Source: Hydrogenophaga sp.
GTDB taxonomy: Bacteria; Pseudomonadota; Gammaproteobacteria; Burkholderiales; Burkholderiaceae_C
Direction: 5' to 3'
DNA: 64,000 bases
Assembly: GCF_030373225.1 (NCBI RefSeq)
Contig: NZ_JAUCZG010000003.1
Location: 1-64,000, forward strand
The first letter of the stretch is position 1, and the number at the start of each line of letters is the position of its first letter. The notes beneath the pieces are model-generated. The model made no database searches. It was given only the letters and a program-made list of their open reading frames with translations, and was not told the origin of the DNA. Positions 43,857-52,386 of the stretch are shown here, piece after piece. A program made the position numbers and the translations under genes.

Positions 43857-43885
43857 TTGTAATCTAATTACATGATGGGTACTAT
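43857..43885 (+). promoter_or_regulatory. Sigma-70 promoter of glk
   Basis: TTGTAA (43857-43862), 17-bp spacer, TACTAT (43880-43885), with start codon at 43948. The -35 is embedded in a perfect inverted repeat resembling a HexR site. Confidence 0.65.
43858..43872. promoter_or_regulatory. HexR-like operator overlapping glk -35
   Basis: TGTAAT-CTA-ATTACA, a perfect 6-bp inverted repeat. I recall the HexR consensus in proteobacteria as TGTARTWWWATTACA, which this matches except for C at the first central position. HexR (RpiR family) senses KDPG and controls Entner-Doudoroff and glucose genes, so a site before glucokinase makes sense. It covers the -35 region, compatible with repression. Confidence 0.6.
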
Positions 43886-43947
43886 TCAAACCTTCTCCGG
43901 GAAACTCCACGGCGCTATCTCGCTGCCCACCCAACAGCTACTTTTTC

Positions 43948-44931
43948 ATGCCCGCCCTCAACCTCATCCCGTTGCCCCGCCTCATCGCCGACATCGGCGG
44001 CACCAATGCCCGTTTCGCCTGGCAGGCGGGGCCCGGCGCCCCACTGATGGACACACAGGTCCTGCAGGTCTCGGACTTTTTCCGCCTACAGGACGCCATT
44101 CGCAGCTACCTGGAGGGTATCGGCCAAGGTGGGCCGGGGGCGGTTGCGATTGCCATTGCCAACCCCATCACCGGTGACCAGGTGAACATGACCAACGCAG
44201 ACTGGTCGTTTTCCCAGGCGGCGGTCAAGGCCGAGTTCGGTTTGCACACGTTTCGCCTGCTCAATGACTTCACCGCCCTGGCGCTGGCCCTGCCCGACCT
44301 GCCAGCCAGCGAATTGCGCCAGGTGGGAGGCACGGCGCCCGTGCCGCGCTCGCCCATTGCGCTGCTGGGTGCGGGCACGGGTCTGGGCGTGTCGGGTCTG
44401 ATCCCTGTCGGCGAGACGGCCTGGGTGCCTCTGGCGGGTGAAGGAGGACATGTGACGCTGCCGGCGATCACGGCGCGGGAGCGCCTGGTGATGGACGGCC
44501 TGGCCCGACGCTACGGCCATGCCTCGGCCGAGCGCCTGGTCTGCGGACAAGGCCTGCTCGACACCTTCGGGCTGCTCTGTCAGGCCGACGGCATCGCCAC
44601 CGGTTCGATCCAGAACGCCGCAGCGGTGACCGAGGCCGCCTTGAAATCCCGTCACCCCCAGGCGGTGGAGGCACTCACCATGTTCTGCGCGGTGCTGGGA
44701 ACGGTGGCGGGCAATCTTGCGCTCTCGCTGGGTGCGCATGGCGGCGTGTATGTCGGTGGCGGCATCGTGCCGCGGCTTGGCGCCTGGTTCGACTCGTCGC
44801 CCTTTCGCCAGCGCTTCGAAGACAAGGGGCGCTTCAGGCCCTACCTGGCCGGCATCCCGGTCTGGGTGATCACTTCGGAGCAGTCGCCGGCCCTGCTGGG
44901 CGCCGCGCGTTCGCTCGACGCACCCACCTGA
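43948..44931 (+). CDS. glk: Glucokinase
   Basis: A 327-residue ATP-dependent glucokinase of the bacterial Glk (ROK-unrelated) family. The phosphate-binding motif LIADIGGTNARFAW, the sugar-binding LLNDFTALALALPDL, LLGAGTGLGVSGLI, GEGGHVTLPA and the late HGGVYVGGGIVPRLG are all present. It phosphorylates glucose freed from beta-glucan by the upstream enzymes, which probably explains its position. It is separated from the glucan genes by a terminator and has its own promoter with a HexR-like site and no LacI-type operator. Confidence 0.96.
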   Translation: MPALNLIPLPRLIADIGGTNARFAWQAGPGAPLMDTQVLQVSDFFRLQDAIRSYLEGIGQGGPGAVAIAIANPITGDQVNMTNADWSFSQAAVKAEFGLHTFRLLNDFTALALALPDLPASELRQVGGTAPVPRSPIALLGAGTGLGVSGLIPVGETAWVPLAGEGGHVTLPAITARERLVMDGLARRYGHASAERLVCGQGLLDTFGLLCQADGIATGSIQNAAAVTEAALKSRHPQAVEALTMFCAVLGTVAGNLALSLGAHGGVYVGGGIVPRLGAWFDSSPFRQRFEDKGRFRPYLAGIPVWVITSEQSPALLGAARSLDAPT

Positions 44932-44963
44932 GCGCCAGCGCCCTGCACAGGGCCCGAAGTGAC

Positions 44964-45443
44964 TCAGCGTGGCGTCTGGCCCGGCGCGATGTGCTGCCCT
45001 TGCACGGCAGCCAGCGCTTCTTGCGACACCAGCCCCGGCGCCATCTCGTGCAACGGAACCAGCACGAACGCCCGCTCCCGCATGCGCGGGTGCGGCACCG
45101 TCAGTCGCGGTGATTCGATGCGCGCGCTGCCATACAGCAACAAATCCAGGTCCAGCGTGCGCGGCGCGTTGAGGTAGGGGCGCTGCCGGCCGGCGCGGTT
45201 TTCAATGGCTTGCAGGACATCCAGCAAGGCCGGCGCGCTCAGGGTGGTCGAGACCTCGGCCACGGCGTTGACATAGTCGGGCCCGCTGGATTGCACCGGT
45301 GCGGTGCGGTAGAGGCTGGAGCAGCGAACCCTGCCGATGCCGGGCGTGGTGGTCAGCGCGGCGACCGCGTCCCGCAGGGTCTGCGCGGCATCGCCGAGGT
45401 TGCCTCCCAGCGCGATGAAGGCCGTCACCTCGGGCCGCGCCAT
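44964..45443 (-). CDS. folK: HPPK, folate biosynthesis pyrophosphokinase
   Basis: A 159-residue 2-amino-4-hydroxy-6-hydroxymethyldihydropteridine diphosphokinase, which transfers pyrophosphate to the pterin in folate synthesis. Family signatures are present: FIALGGNLGDAAQTL, LYRTAPV (here SSLYRTAPVQSSGPDYVNAV), RTLDLDLLLYG with the metal-binding Asp pair, and PHPRMRERAFVLVPL. Normal length. It is the last gene of the minus-strand operon, 11 bp after pcnB, a common pairing in proteobacteria. It converges on glk. Confidence 0.97.
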   Translation of the reverse strand: MARPEVTAFIALGGNLGDAAQTLRDAVAALTTTPGIGRVRCSSLYRTAPVQSSGPDYVNAVAEVSTTLSAPALLDVLQAIENRAGRQRPYLNAPRTLDLDLLLYGSARIESPRLTVPHPRMRERAFVLVPLHEMAPGLVSQEALAAVQGQHIAPGQTPR

Positions 45444-45454
45444 GGCAGCCGCGC

Positions 45455-47116
45455 TCAGTCGCCCGCGGGTTCGCCGCTGGCCGCCGCACCACCGGGCTTG
45501 CGGCGGCGGCGGCGGCGTTTCTTCGCGGGCGCCGAGCCGTCGGCCGGGGGGGTGGCCTCGCCCGATTCGTCGGAACCGTCCCTGTCTTCCTCGCGGTCTT
45601 CGGCCTCGTCGGCCGCAGCGCGAAAGCGCGGGTCGGGCGCGAGCGCATCGGCTGTGGCGCCGGCACTGGCCGGATGGTCCTCGTCGCCGCGCTTGACCCG
45701 CCGCGCCTTGCCGGCACCGGGTTTGGCCAGGTTGTCACGCCGCTGCGCATCGACCATGTCTTCGCGCATGTCGTCGCTGGCCATGCTGAAGGTTTCCCAC
45801 CAGTGGGCCAGTTCTTCCTCGACCTCGCCCACCTGGGCGCGCAGGCGCAGGAAGTCGAAGCCGGCGCGAAAACGCGCCTGGTCGACGAGGCTGAACGGCG
45901 AGGTGCCCACGCGCTTGTCGAAGCGGGGCTGCATCATCCAGATCTCGCGCATGTCCGCACCCAGCTTGCCGCGCCCCGACACGTCACCGATGCGTGCATC
46001 GAAGGCTTCGTCCACCGCGTCCTGGAGGGCCGCAACCGGCGGCGGCGGACGCTGGCCCGGGCGGGCGTTCAGCCGCTGGCTCCAGCCCTTGCGCACGTCG
46101 GCCCAGAGCACGCAGGCCAGCAAAAAGCTCGGCGCCACCGGCTTGCCTTCGCCCACGCGGCGGTCGGTGTCCTGCAGGGCGAGTTTCACGAAATCGTCCC
46201 CGGCCCGCTGCACCACGACATCCAGCAGCGGGTAGATGCCGGTGTCCAGGCCCACGGCCTTGAGTTGCGCCACGCTGGCCAGCGAGTGGCCGGTTTGCAG
46301 CAGCTTGAGCATTTCATCGAACAGGCGGCTCTGCGGCACGTCCAGCAGCAGCTTGCGCGAGGACGCCAGCGGCTCCAGCGTTTTGGCGTCGAAGGTGAAT
46401 CCGAGTGCGCTGAGCTTGGCCGCGAAGCGCACCGCACGGATGATGCGCACCGGGTCTTCGCGGTAACGCGTGGCAGCGTCGCCAATCATGCGCAGCGTCT
46501 TCTTTTTCGCGTCGCGGATGCCGTGGTGGAAATCGACCACGGTCTGCGACTCGGGGTCGTAGTACATGGCGTTGATGCTGAAGTCGCGGCGCGCAGCGTC
46601 CTGCTCGATCGGGCCCCACACGTTGTCGCGCAGCACGCGCCCGCTGGCATCCACCGCGTGCTTCATGCCGGCGAGTTCGCCCTTGCTGGTGCGCTCGTTG
46701 CCGGCGACCTGTTCGGCGTCGGCGCTGTCGAGGTAGGCGCGAAAGGTCGAGACCTCGATCATTTCGTGTTCACGGCCGCGGCCATAGACCACGTGAACAA
46801 TGCGAAAACGCCGACCGATGATGAAGGCCCGGCGGAACAGGCCCTTGACCTGCTCGGGCGTGGCGCTGGTGGCCACGTCGAAGTCTTTCGGACGCAGGCC
46901 CAGCAGCAGGTCGCGCACCGCGCCGCCCACGATGAACGCCTCGAACCCGGCCTGCTTGAGGGTGTGCACCACGTCCAGCGCACGCTGGTCCACCAGTTTC
47001 GGGTCGATGCCGTGCACGGACACCGGCACGTCCTCGCGTTTGCCGAACGGGTTCGCGCGGCGTGCGGGGGCCGAGGGCGATTTGCCCAGCAGCCTGTCAA
47101 TGAATTTCTTGATCAT
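45455..47116 (-). CDS. pcnB: Poly(A) polymerase PcnB
   Basis: A 553-residue polynucleotide adenylyltransferase, which adds poly(A) tails that promote RNA decay. The nucleotidyltransferase motif FIVGGAVRDLLLGLRPKDFD with its catalytic Asp pair is at residues ~61-80; RRDFSINAMYYDP and DPVRIIRAVRFAAKL follow, as in class II polymerases. The C-terminus is a long hydrophilic tail rich in Asp/Glu and ending in a very basic run (KKRRRRRRKPGG), probably RNA-binding. The start overlaps the HAD gene stop by 4 bp; folK follows 11 bp after the stop. Confidence 0.96.
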   Translation of the reverse strand: MIKKFIDRLLGKSPSAPARRANPFGKREDVPVSVHGIDPKLVDQRALDVVHTLKQAGFEAFIVGGAVRDLLLGLRPKDFDVATSATPEQVKGLFRRAFIIGRRFRIVHVVYGRGREHEMIEVSTFRAYLDSADAEQVAGNERTSKGELAGMKHAVDASGRVLRDNVWGPIEQDAARRDFSINAMYYDPESQTVVDFHHGIRDAKKKTLRMIGDAATRYREDPVRIIRAVRFAAKLSALGFTFDAKTLEPLASSRKLLLDVPQSRLFDEMLKLLQTGHSLASVAQLKAVGLDTGIYPLLDVVVQRAGDDFVKLALQDTDRRVGEGKPVAPSFLLACVLWADVRKGWSQRLNARPGQRPPPPVAALQDAVDEAFDARIGDVSGRGKLGADMREIWMMQPRFDKRVGTSPFSLVDQARFRAGFDFLRLRAQVGEVEEELAHWWETFSMASDDMREDMVDAQRRDNLAKPGAGKARRVKRGDEDHPASAGATADALAPDPRFRAAADEAEDREEDRDGSDESGEATPPADGSAPAKKRRRRRRKPGGAAASGEPAGD

Positions 47117-47781
47117 TCGAATAGGTTCAATATGCGCCAGCCCCGTTCAAGGGCAATGGCCAGCAGCGGGGCGTCCGGATTGGTGGCCACGGGCTCGTGC
47201 ACTTTGTCCAGCAGCGGCATGTCGTTCATGGAGTCGCTGTAGAAGGTGCTGTGCTGCACGTCGGCCCATTCCAGGCCACGCGCGGCCAGCCATTGTTCCA
47301 CACGGGCGACCTTGCCCTCGCGAAACGAGGGCGTGCCCCGGATCTCGCCGGTGGGTTCGCCGCGCTCGTCGGTGGCCAGATCGATCGCGATCAGCTCCTC
47401 GACACCGAAGGCCTGCGCGATCGGGCGCGTCACGAATTCGTTGGTGGCGGTGACGATGACCACCTGGTCGCCAGCGTCCTGGTGGGAGCGCACCAGCGAG
47501 CGCGCCGCGTCGCTCACCGCGGGCAGCACCACCTCGGCCATGAAGCGTTCGTGCGCCTGGCGCGCGGTCTTCAGGCCGCGCTCGCGCACCGCTTCGATCG
47601 CAAAGCGCACGTAGCGGTGGATGTCGAGGGTGCCGGCCTTGTACTCGGCATAAAACCCGTCGTTGGCCTGCGTGAAGTGCTCGCCGTCACGCCAGCCCAG
47701 CGCGACGGTGAATTCGCCCCAGGCGTGATCGGAATCGAACGGGATCAGCGTGTGGTCCAGGTCAAAAAGGGCCAGTCTCAT
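47113..47781 (-). CDS. HAD-family phosphatase (SerB-like subfamily IB)
   Basis: A 222-residue haloacid dehalogenase-like hydrolase. The nucleophile motif is LALFDLDHTLIPFDSDHAW (Asp-x-Asp), motif II lies in GDQVVIVTATNEFVTRPI, and the C-terminal acidic motif is YSDSMNDMPLL. The pattern fits HAD subfamily IB, which includes phosphoserine and histidinol-phosphate phosphatases; the substrate cannot be fixed. It overlaps hda upstream and pcnB downstream by 4 bp each, so it is translated within the five-gene operon. HAD-IB genes next to hda and pcnB are common in Burkholderiales, from memory. Confidence 0.88.
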   Translation of the reverse strand: MRLALFDLDHTLIPFDSDHAWGEFTVALGWRDGEHFTQANDGFYAEYKAGTLDIHRYVRFAIEAVRERGLKTARQAHERFMAEVVLPAVSDAARSLVRSHQDAGDQVVIVTATNEFVTRPIAQAFGVEELIAIDLATDERGEPTGEIRGTPSFREGKVARVEQWLAARGLEWADVQHSTFYSDSMNDMPLLDKVHEPVATNPDAPLLAIALERGWRILNLFE

Positions 47782-48485
47782 TCGTTTTCCAGCATGGATT
47801 TGATCAGGGGAATGGTGATGGCGCGCTGCGTGCGCAACGCATGGGCGTCGAGCTGGTCCAGCAGCATCATGAGGCTGGAGAGGTCGCGCGAAAACCGCCG
47901 CAACATGAAGTCCATCACCTCGTCGCTGAGGAACACGCCGCGTTCGTCGGCGGCGCGGCGCAGCACGCCACGGCGTTCGGTCTCACCCAGCGCCCGGAGC
48001 TGGAACACGTGGCCCCAGCCCAGGCGGGTGCGCAAGTCTTCGCGCAGGCGCAGGTCGGCCGGCGGGCAGTTGGCGGCCGCCAGCACCCAGCGCGCCGGGC
48101 CGTGCGCCGGGTTCTGCGCGTTCACGAACCAGTTGAAGGCCACCGCTTGCTGCGTGGCGGTGTAGAGGTGGCAGTCGTCGAGCAGCACGGCGTCCCATTG
48201 CTCGTCGAACTCGGGCGGGTCGAGCGTGTCGACATCGATCCAGCCCACGCGGCTGCCGTGCTCGCGCAGGCTCTCGCGCACCGCGCGCAGCAGGTGCGTC
48301 TTGCCGCTGCCGCTCTCGCCCCACAGGAAAGTGGGCACGGGCGAACGCATCGGGTTGTGGGCCCAGAGCTGGAGGTGTTCAAGCGCGGCTTCGTTGCCCG
48401 CTGCGACGAAGTTGGACAAGGTGGGCACCGGCGCCAGACCGATGTCCAATGCCATCTGTTTCATGGAGCCCGGGCCGGTGCTCAT
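47778..48485 (-). CDS. hda: DnaA regulatory inactivator Hda
   Basis: A 235-residue AAA+ protein related to DnaA. With the beta clamp, Hda stimulates ATP hydrolysis by DnaA to prevent re-initiation. A clamp-binding-like N-terminus (QMALDIG) precedes a Walker A (LWGESGSGKTHLLRAV), Walker B (VLLDDCHLY), and sensor 1/arginine finger region (RTRLGWGHVFQL). The start at 48485 (MSTGPGSMKQM) overlaps the stop of the upstream permease gene by 4 bp; the Met at 48464 (MKQMALDI) is the alternative and matches typical family starts. Confidence 0.94.
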   Translation of the reverse strand: MSTGPGSMKQMALDIGLAPVPTLSNFVAAGNEAALEHLQLWAHNPMRSPVPTFLWGESGSGKTHLLRAVRESLREHGSRVGWIDVDTLDPPEFDEQWDAVLLDDCHLYTATQQAVAFNWFVNAQNPAHGPARWVLAAANCPPADLRLREDLRTRLGWGHVFQLRALGETERRGVLRRAADERGVFLSDEVMDFMLRRFSRDLSSLMMLLDQLDAHALRTQRAITIPLIKSMLENE

Positions 48486-49579
48486 GGCTCGATGTTCCGT
48501 TGTTCGACGCGCTGCGCTTCGCCCAGGTACATGCCGCTTTGCACATAGCCGCGCTTCGCGCGGCGGATCGCCACCAGCAGCACCGCGCTGGCCGGCAGCG
48601 CGATCAGCACACCCACGAAGCCGAACAGGTGGCCGAAGGCCAGCAGGGCGAAGATGACGGCGATCGGATGCAGGCCGATGCGCTCGCCCAGCAGGCGCGG
48701 CGTGAGGTACATGCTCTCGACCACCTGGCCCAGCAGGTAGACGCCACCCACCAGCGCCACACCCAGCACGGTCTGGAACTGCAGCAGGGCGGCGAACAAG
48801 GCCATCATCAGACCCAGGCCGAAGCCCAGGTAAGGCACGAACACCGCCAGGCCGGTGAACACGCCGATCGGCAACGCCAGGTCCAGCCCGACCAGCGCAA
48901 GACCCAGTGTGTAGAGCACCGCCAGCACGGCCATCACCAGCAGCTGGCCGCGCAGGTACTGGCCCAGCACGTCGTCGGTCTCGTTGAGGAAACTCTGCAC
49001 ACTCTCGCGCCACCGGGGTGGGATCAGGCTTTTGGTGCGCTCGACCAGGCTGTTCCAGTCAAGCAGCAGGTAGTAGGCCACGATGGGCATGAGGAACAGG
49101 TTGCCGATCACCGCCGCCAGGGCGCTGCCGCCAATGCGCAGCGACGACAGCAGTCCGTTGATCAGCTCGCTCTCGTTGCCGGTGATCAGGGTGCGCAACC
49201 ACTCGCGCACCTGGCTCACGTCCACCTGCAGGTTGACCCCGAAGCGGGTGGCCAGCGGCAACAGGGCGTCGTTCAGGCGGTCGAGCAGCAGCGGCACCTG
49301 CTCGCGCAGCAGCGGTACCTGTTTCGTGATCACCGGCACGATGAGCAGCAGCACGGCGAGCAACACCAGCATCAGCAACGCAATGGCCAGGCCGGCGCCC
49401 AGCCAGCGTGGCACGTGCCGGGCGTGCAGCCGCTCCACCAGGGGATGCAGCGCATACGCCAGCACGGCGGCCAGCAGAAAGGGCATGAGCACCGGTGCCA
49501 GCAGGGACAGCAGCAGGGCGCCCAACACCGCGATCAGGGCCCAGAGCAAGGCGCGGATCTGGTTGGAGGTCAGTGGCAT
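48482..49579 (-). CDS. AI-2E family (PerM/DUF20) permease
   Basis: A 365-residue integral membrane protein of the AI-2E transporter family. Hydrophobic segments occur at the N-terminus (LLWALIAVLGALLLSLLAPV, LGAGLAIALLMLVLLAVLLL) and in the C-terminal half (LLVMAVLAVLYTLGLALVGL, GLAVFVPYLGFGLGLMMALF), with a hydrophilic insert of about 70 residues between. Substrates of this family are uncertain; sodium/proton antiport and signal export have both been proposed. The ATG at 49579 begins the family sequence (MPLTSNQ); the upstream frame is the purM promoter region. First gene of the operon that continues with hda, divergent from purM. Confidence 0.9.
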   Translation of the reverse strand: MPLTSNQIRALLWALIAVLGALLLSLLAPVLMPFLLAAVLAYALHPLVERLHARHVPRWLGAGLAIALLMLVLLAVLLLIVPVITKQVPLLREQVPLLLDRLNDALLPLATRFGVNLQVDVSQVREWLRTLITGNESELINGLLSSLRIGGSALAAVIGNLFLMPIVAYYLLLDWNSLVERTKSLIPPRWRESVQSFLNETDDVLGQYLRGQLLVMAVLAVLYTLGLALVGLDLALPIGVFTGLAVFVPYLGFGLGLMMALFAALLQFQTVLGVALVGGVYLLGQVVESMYLTPRLLGERIGLHPIAVIFALLAFGHLFGFVGVLIALPASAVLLVAIRRAKRGYVQSGMYLGEAQRVEQRNIEP

Positions 49580-49728
49580 GGAGCGCGAAGGTCGATGAGG
49601 CCGCGAGGGCGAACCCTTAAAATCAGGAGCAAATTCTATCGGGCCGCCCTCAGGGTACCCGAAAGCCCCCCACCCGCCCGCCGCACTGAACCAACGACCG
49701 CCCCGCCCTCGCGCGGGCCAGCCCGCCC

Positions 49729-50766
49729 ATGACCTCTCCAACCACCCCCCTTTCGTACAAAGACGCCGGCGTCGACATCGACGCCGGTGATGCGCTGGTC
49801 GAACGCATCAAACCGTTGGCGAAGAAAACCATGCGCGAAGGCGTGCTGGCCGGCATTGGCGGTTTCGGTGCCTTGTTCGAAGTGCCCAAGCGCTACAAGG
49901 AGCCGGTGCTGGTGAGCGGCACCGACGGCGTGGGCACCAAGCTCAAGCTGGCCTTCGAATGGAACATGCACGACACGGTGGGCATCGACCTGGTGGGCAT
50001 GAGCGTGAACGACGTGCTGGTCCAGGGCGCCGAACCGCTGTTCTTCCTCGACTACTTCGCCTGCGGCAAGCTCGACGTGGACACCGCCGCAGCGGTGGTG
50101 GGCGGCATTGCAAAGGGCTGCGAGCTCAGCGGCTGCGCGCTGATCGGCGGGGAAACCGCCGAGATGCCCGGCATGTACCCGGCGGGCGAATACGACCTGG
50201 CCGGCTTCTGCGTGGGCGCGGTCGAAAAATCGAAGATCCTCAACGGCCAGAACGTGGCGCCCGGTGATGTGGTGCTCGGCCTGGCCTCGCACGGCGTGCA
50301 CTCCAACGGTTTCTCGCTGGTGCGCAAGTGCATCGAGCGCGCCGGTGCCGATCTGCCCGCCTCGCTGGACGGCTCGCCGTTCAAGCAGGCCATCATGAAG
50401 CCGACCCGGCTCTACGTGAAGAACGTGCTGGCGGCGCTGGCACAGCACCCGATCAAGGCCCTGGCCCACATCACCGGCGGCGGCCTGCTCGAGAACATCC
50501 CGCGCGTGTTGCCCGAGGGCACGGCCGCCCACCTGAAGAAGGGCAGCTGGCCGCAGACCGAGCTGTTCGCCTGGCTGCAGCAGACCGCCGGCATCGACGA
50601 CATCGAGATGAACCGCACCTTCAACAACGGCATCGGCATGGTGGTGGTGATCGCCGCCGACGAGGCCGCGGCCTGCGCCGCCACGTTGCGCGGTCTGGGT
50701 GAAACGGTGTTCGAGATTGGCCGCATTGCGCCGCGCGGCGAAGGCGCGGCCGTGGTGGTGGGCTGA
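49729..50766 (+). CDS. purM: Phosphoribosylformylglycinamidine cyclo-ligase
   Basis: A 345-residue AIR synthetase, which closes the imidazole ring in step five of purine synthesis. The sequence is canonical: [20 protein letters not shown], the nucleotide-binding [53 protein letters not shown] and [18 protein letters not shown]. Divergent from the AI-2E-type permease gene. A TAAAAT hexamer at 49618-49623 could be its -10; no clear -35 was found. Confidence 0.97.
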   Translation: MTSPTTPLSYKDAGVDIDAGDALVERIKPLAKKTMREGVLAGIGGFGALFEVPKRYKEPVLVSGTDGVGTKLKLAFEWNMHDTVGIDLVGMSVNDVLVQGAEPLFFLDYFACGKLDVDTAAAVVGGIAKGCELSGCALIGGETAEMPGMYPAGEYDLAGFCVGAVEKSKILNGQNVAPGDVVLGLASHGVHSNGFSLVRKCIERAGADLPASLDGSPFKQAIMKPTRLYVKNVLAALAQHPIKALAHITGGGLLENIPRVLPEGTAAHLKKGSWPQTELFAWLQQTAGIDDIEMNRTFNNGIGMVVVIAADEAAACAATLRGLGETVFEIGRIAPRGEGAAVVVG

Positions 50767-50770
50767 CGGG

Positions 50771-51403
50771 CTACAGCAGGGCTTCGGACGGCAGCACGTG
50801 CAGCCCGGGTGCAGCCACGATGGCCGCCTGCAGCAGGTGGTGGGCAATGCGCTCGGCCGGCACCACGCGAAAACGCCGCGGCAGCAGCGGTCCCACCCAG
50901 CCTGACACCGTCACGGCCAGCTGCTCGGCCGGGCGGCTCTGTTCACGGTGGCCCCCGATCAAGCCCGGGCGCACAAAGGTCAGGGAGGGAAAGCCCACCG
51001 CCTGCAGGTCGCGTTCGGCCTCGCCCTTGGTGCGCGAGTAAAACACCCGCGAGCCGACGTCGGCGCCCAGCGCCGAATTGAAAGCGAAGGCTTCAGCGCC
51101 GTGTTGCCGCGCCAGCCTGGCCACCGCCAGCGGGTGGTCGTGATCGACCTTGTAGAACGCGGCCTGCGAGCCAGCCGCCCGGATGGTGGTGCCCAGCGTG
51201 CAGATGACCGCGTCCACGGTCCACCAGTCGGCGTCGTCGGGCAGGCGCTCGAAATCGACCAGCGGATTGAGCAACCGGGGATGCGGCACCAGCGAGCGGC
51301 GGGTGGGCGCGACCACGCGCCCGACCGCCGGGTCGGCCAGCGCCTGCTGCAGCACATGAGAGCCCACCAGGCCAGTGGCACCCACGAGCAGGATCTGTTT
51401 CAT
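50771..51403 (-). CDS. NAD(P)-binding Rossmann-fold protein
   Basis: A 210-residue atypical short-chain dehydrogenase-like protein. The N-terminus has the dinucleotide motif ILLVGATGLVGSHV; the sequence continues with VDAVICTLGTT and FAFNSALGADVGSRVFYSRTKGEAERDL, where Tyr-x-x-x-Lys is present (YSRTK). It resembles small NAD(P)H-binding proteins often called oxidoreductases or TIP30/HTATIP2-like proteins. The substrate is unknown. Its start overlaps the stop of the PA2778-type peptidase gene by 4 bp, so the two are co-transcribed. Converges on purM with 4 bp between stops. Confidence 0.82.
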   Translation of the reverse strand: MKQILLVGATGLVGSHVLQQALADPAVGRVVAPTRRSLVPHPRLLNPLVDFERLPDDADWWTVDAVICTLGTTIRAAGSQAAFYKVDHDHPLAVARLARQHGAEAFAFNSALGADVGSRVFYSRTKGEAERDLQAVGFPSLTFVRPGLIGGHREQSRPAEQLAVTVSGWVGPLLPRRFRVVPAERIAHHLLQAAIVAAPGLHVLPSEALL

Positions 51404-52386
51404 TGGCGTGTCCCTGTGTCTGGCGCAGCGGCGAGGCGGCCTTCGATGGTCTGCAACAAGGTCTGGTAGCTGGTCAGCCGGGCGCCGCCCAGTGCCACCG
51501 CCCGCCGGGCCGCCACCCGGGCCGCGGGCAACTGCCCGAGTTCCAGCCGCACCTGCGCGAGGTTGTTCCAGGCGTCGGCGAAATCGGGGTGCGCCTGCGT
51601 GGTGGCTGCAAAGGCCCGCGCTGCCTCGTCGCGCTGGCCGAGTGCGTAGGCGGCGTTGCCCAGACCGAGCAGGCTGATGCGGTGCTGTGGCCATCGCTGC
51701 AGCCCCGTGGCGTAGGCGGTTCGCGCCGCCAGCGGGCTGGAGCGCTCCAGCGCGGCCACCGCCACGGCCCAGTCATCGGGGCGCGCCGTCACCGGCAACT
51801 GGTCGGGTCGGGTCACCCGCACCGCCCAATGCGAAGAGCGCGCCCAGGTGTTCTCGAACGTGCTCATCGGCATGGGCAGGCGGGCCGTGGTGCCGGAATG
51901 AAGCATCACCTGCCGGGCGGTGCGGTCGTAGCCGATCACCACCGCGTAGTGCCACATGGGCGAGAACGGCAAGGACAGGTTTTGCAGCACCAGCACCGGG
52001 TGCCCGCTGGCGACCTCGGTCAGCACGGTCTGCAGGTCGGGCGCCAGCGGATAGGCGACCAGTCCCTGGCGGCGCGTGGCCGCCAGCATCTCGGTCTGCA
52101 GGGCACCTTCGCGACCGGGCAGGTAAACCTGCGGCGTGAGCTGCTCGGGAGTGACGCTGGAGCCCGCAGACTGGGCCACCATGGCCAGCGTGGCCGGACC
52201 GCACAACAGGTCATCCTGCGGGTGAAACGGCACCTGCTCGAGCAACACCTGCGGCGGCAGCCGGTCCGGCCAGCTGCGCTGCAGTTCGGCCGATTGCGGC
52301 GGCGTCGCGCAGCCACCCAGAAGCAACCCACAAAGAACAACCCCCGCCAGGGCGGGGGTCGAACAGCGAAGTCGCCAGGATTTCAT
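51400..52386 (-). CDS. PA2778-type cysteine peptidase lipoprotein with TPR
   Basis: A 328-residue lipoprotein (VVLCGLLLGGCATPP, lipobox LGGC near residue 26) with a papain-like C39-type domain. The Cys is in DDLLCGPATLAMVAQ and the His in MWHYAVVIGYD, with the following Asp a likely partner. After about residue 210 come tetratricopeptide-like repeats (LLGLGNAAYALGQRDEAARA, FADAWNNLAQVRLELGQLPA). This matches the PA2778 family, which usually sits next to a PA2779-type gene, as here (4-bp overlap). The role is not established; a periplasmic peptidase or bacteriocin-processing-like enzyme are both possible. Confidence 0.85.
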   Translation of the reverse strand: MKSWRLRCSTPALAGVVLCGLLLGGCATPPQSAELQRSWPDRLPPQVLLEQVPFHPQDDLLCGPATLAMVAQSAGSSVTPEQLTPQVYLPGREGALQTEMLAATRRQGLVAYPLAPDLQTVLTEVASGHPVLVLQNLSLPFSPMWHYAVVIGYDRTARQVMLHSGTTARLPMPMSTFENTWARSSHWAVRVTRPDQLPVTARPDDWAVAVAALERSSPLAARTAYATGLQRWPQHRISLLGLGNAAYALGQRDEAARAFAATTQAHPDFADAWNNLAQVRLELGQLPAARVAARRAVALGGARLTSYQTLLQTIEGRLAAAPDTGTRQ

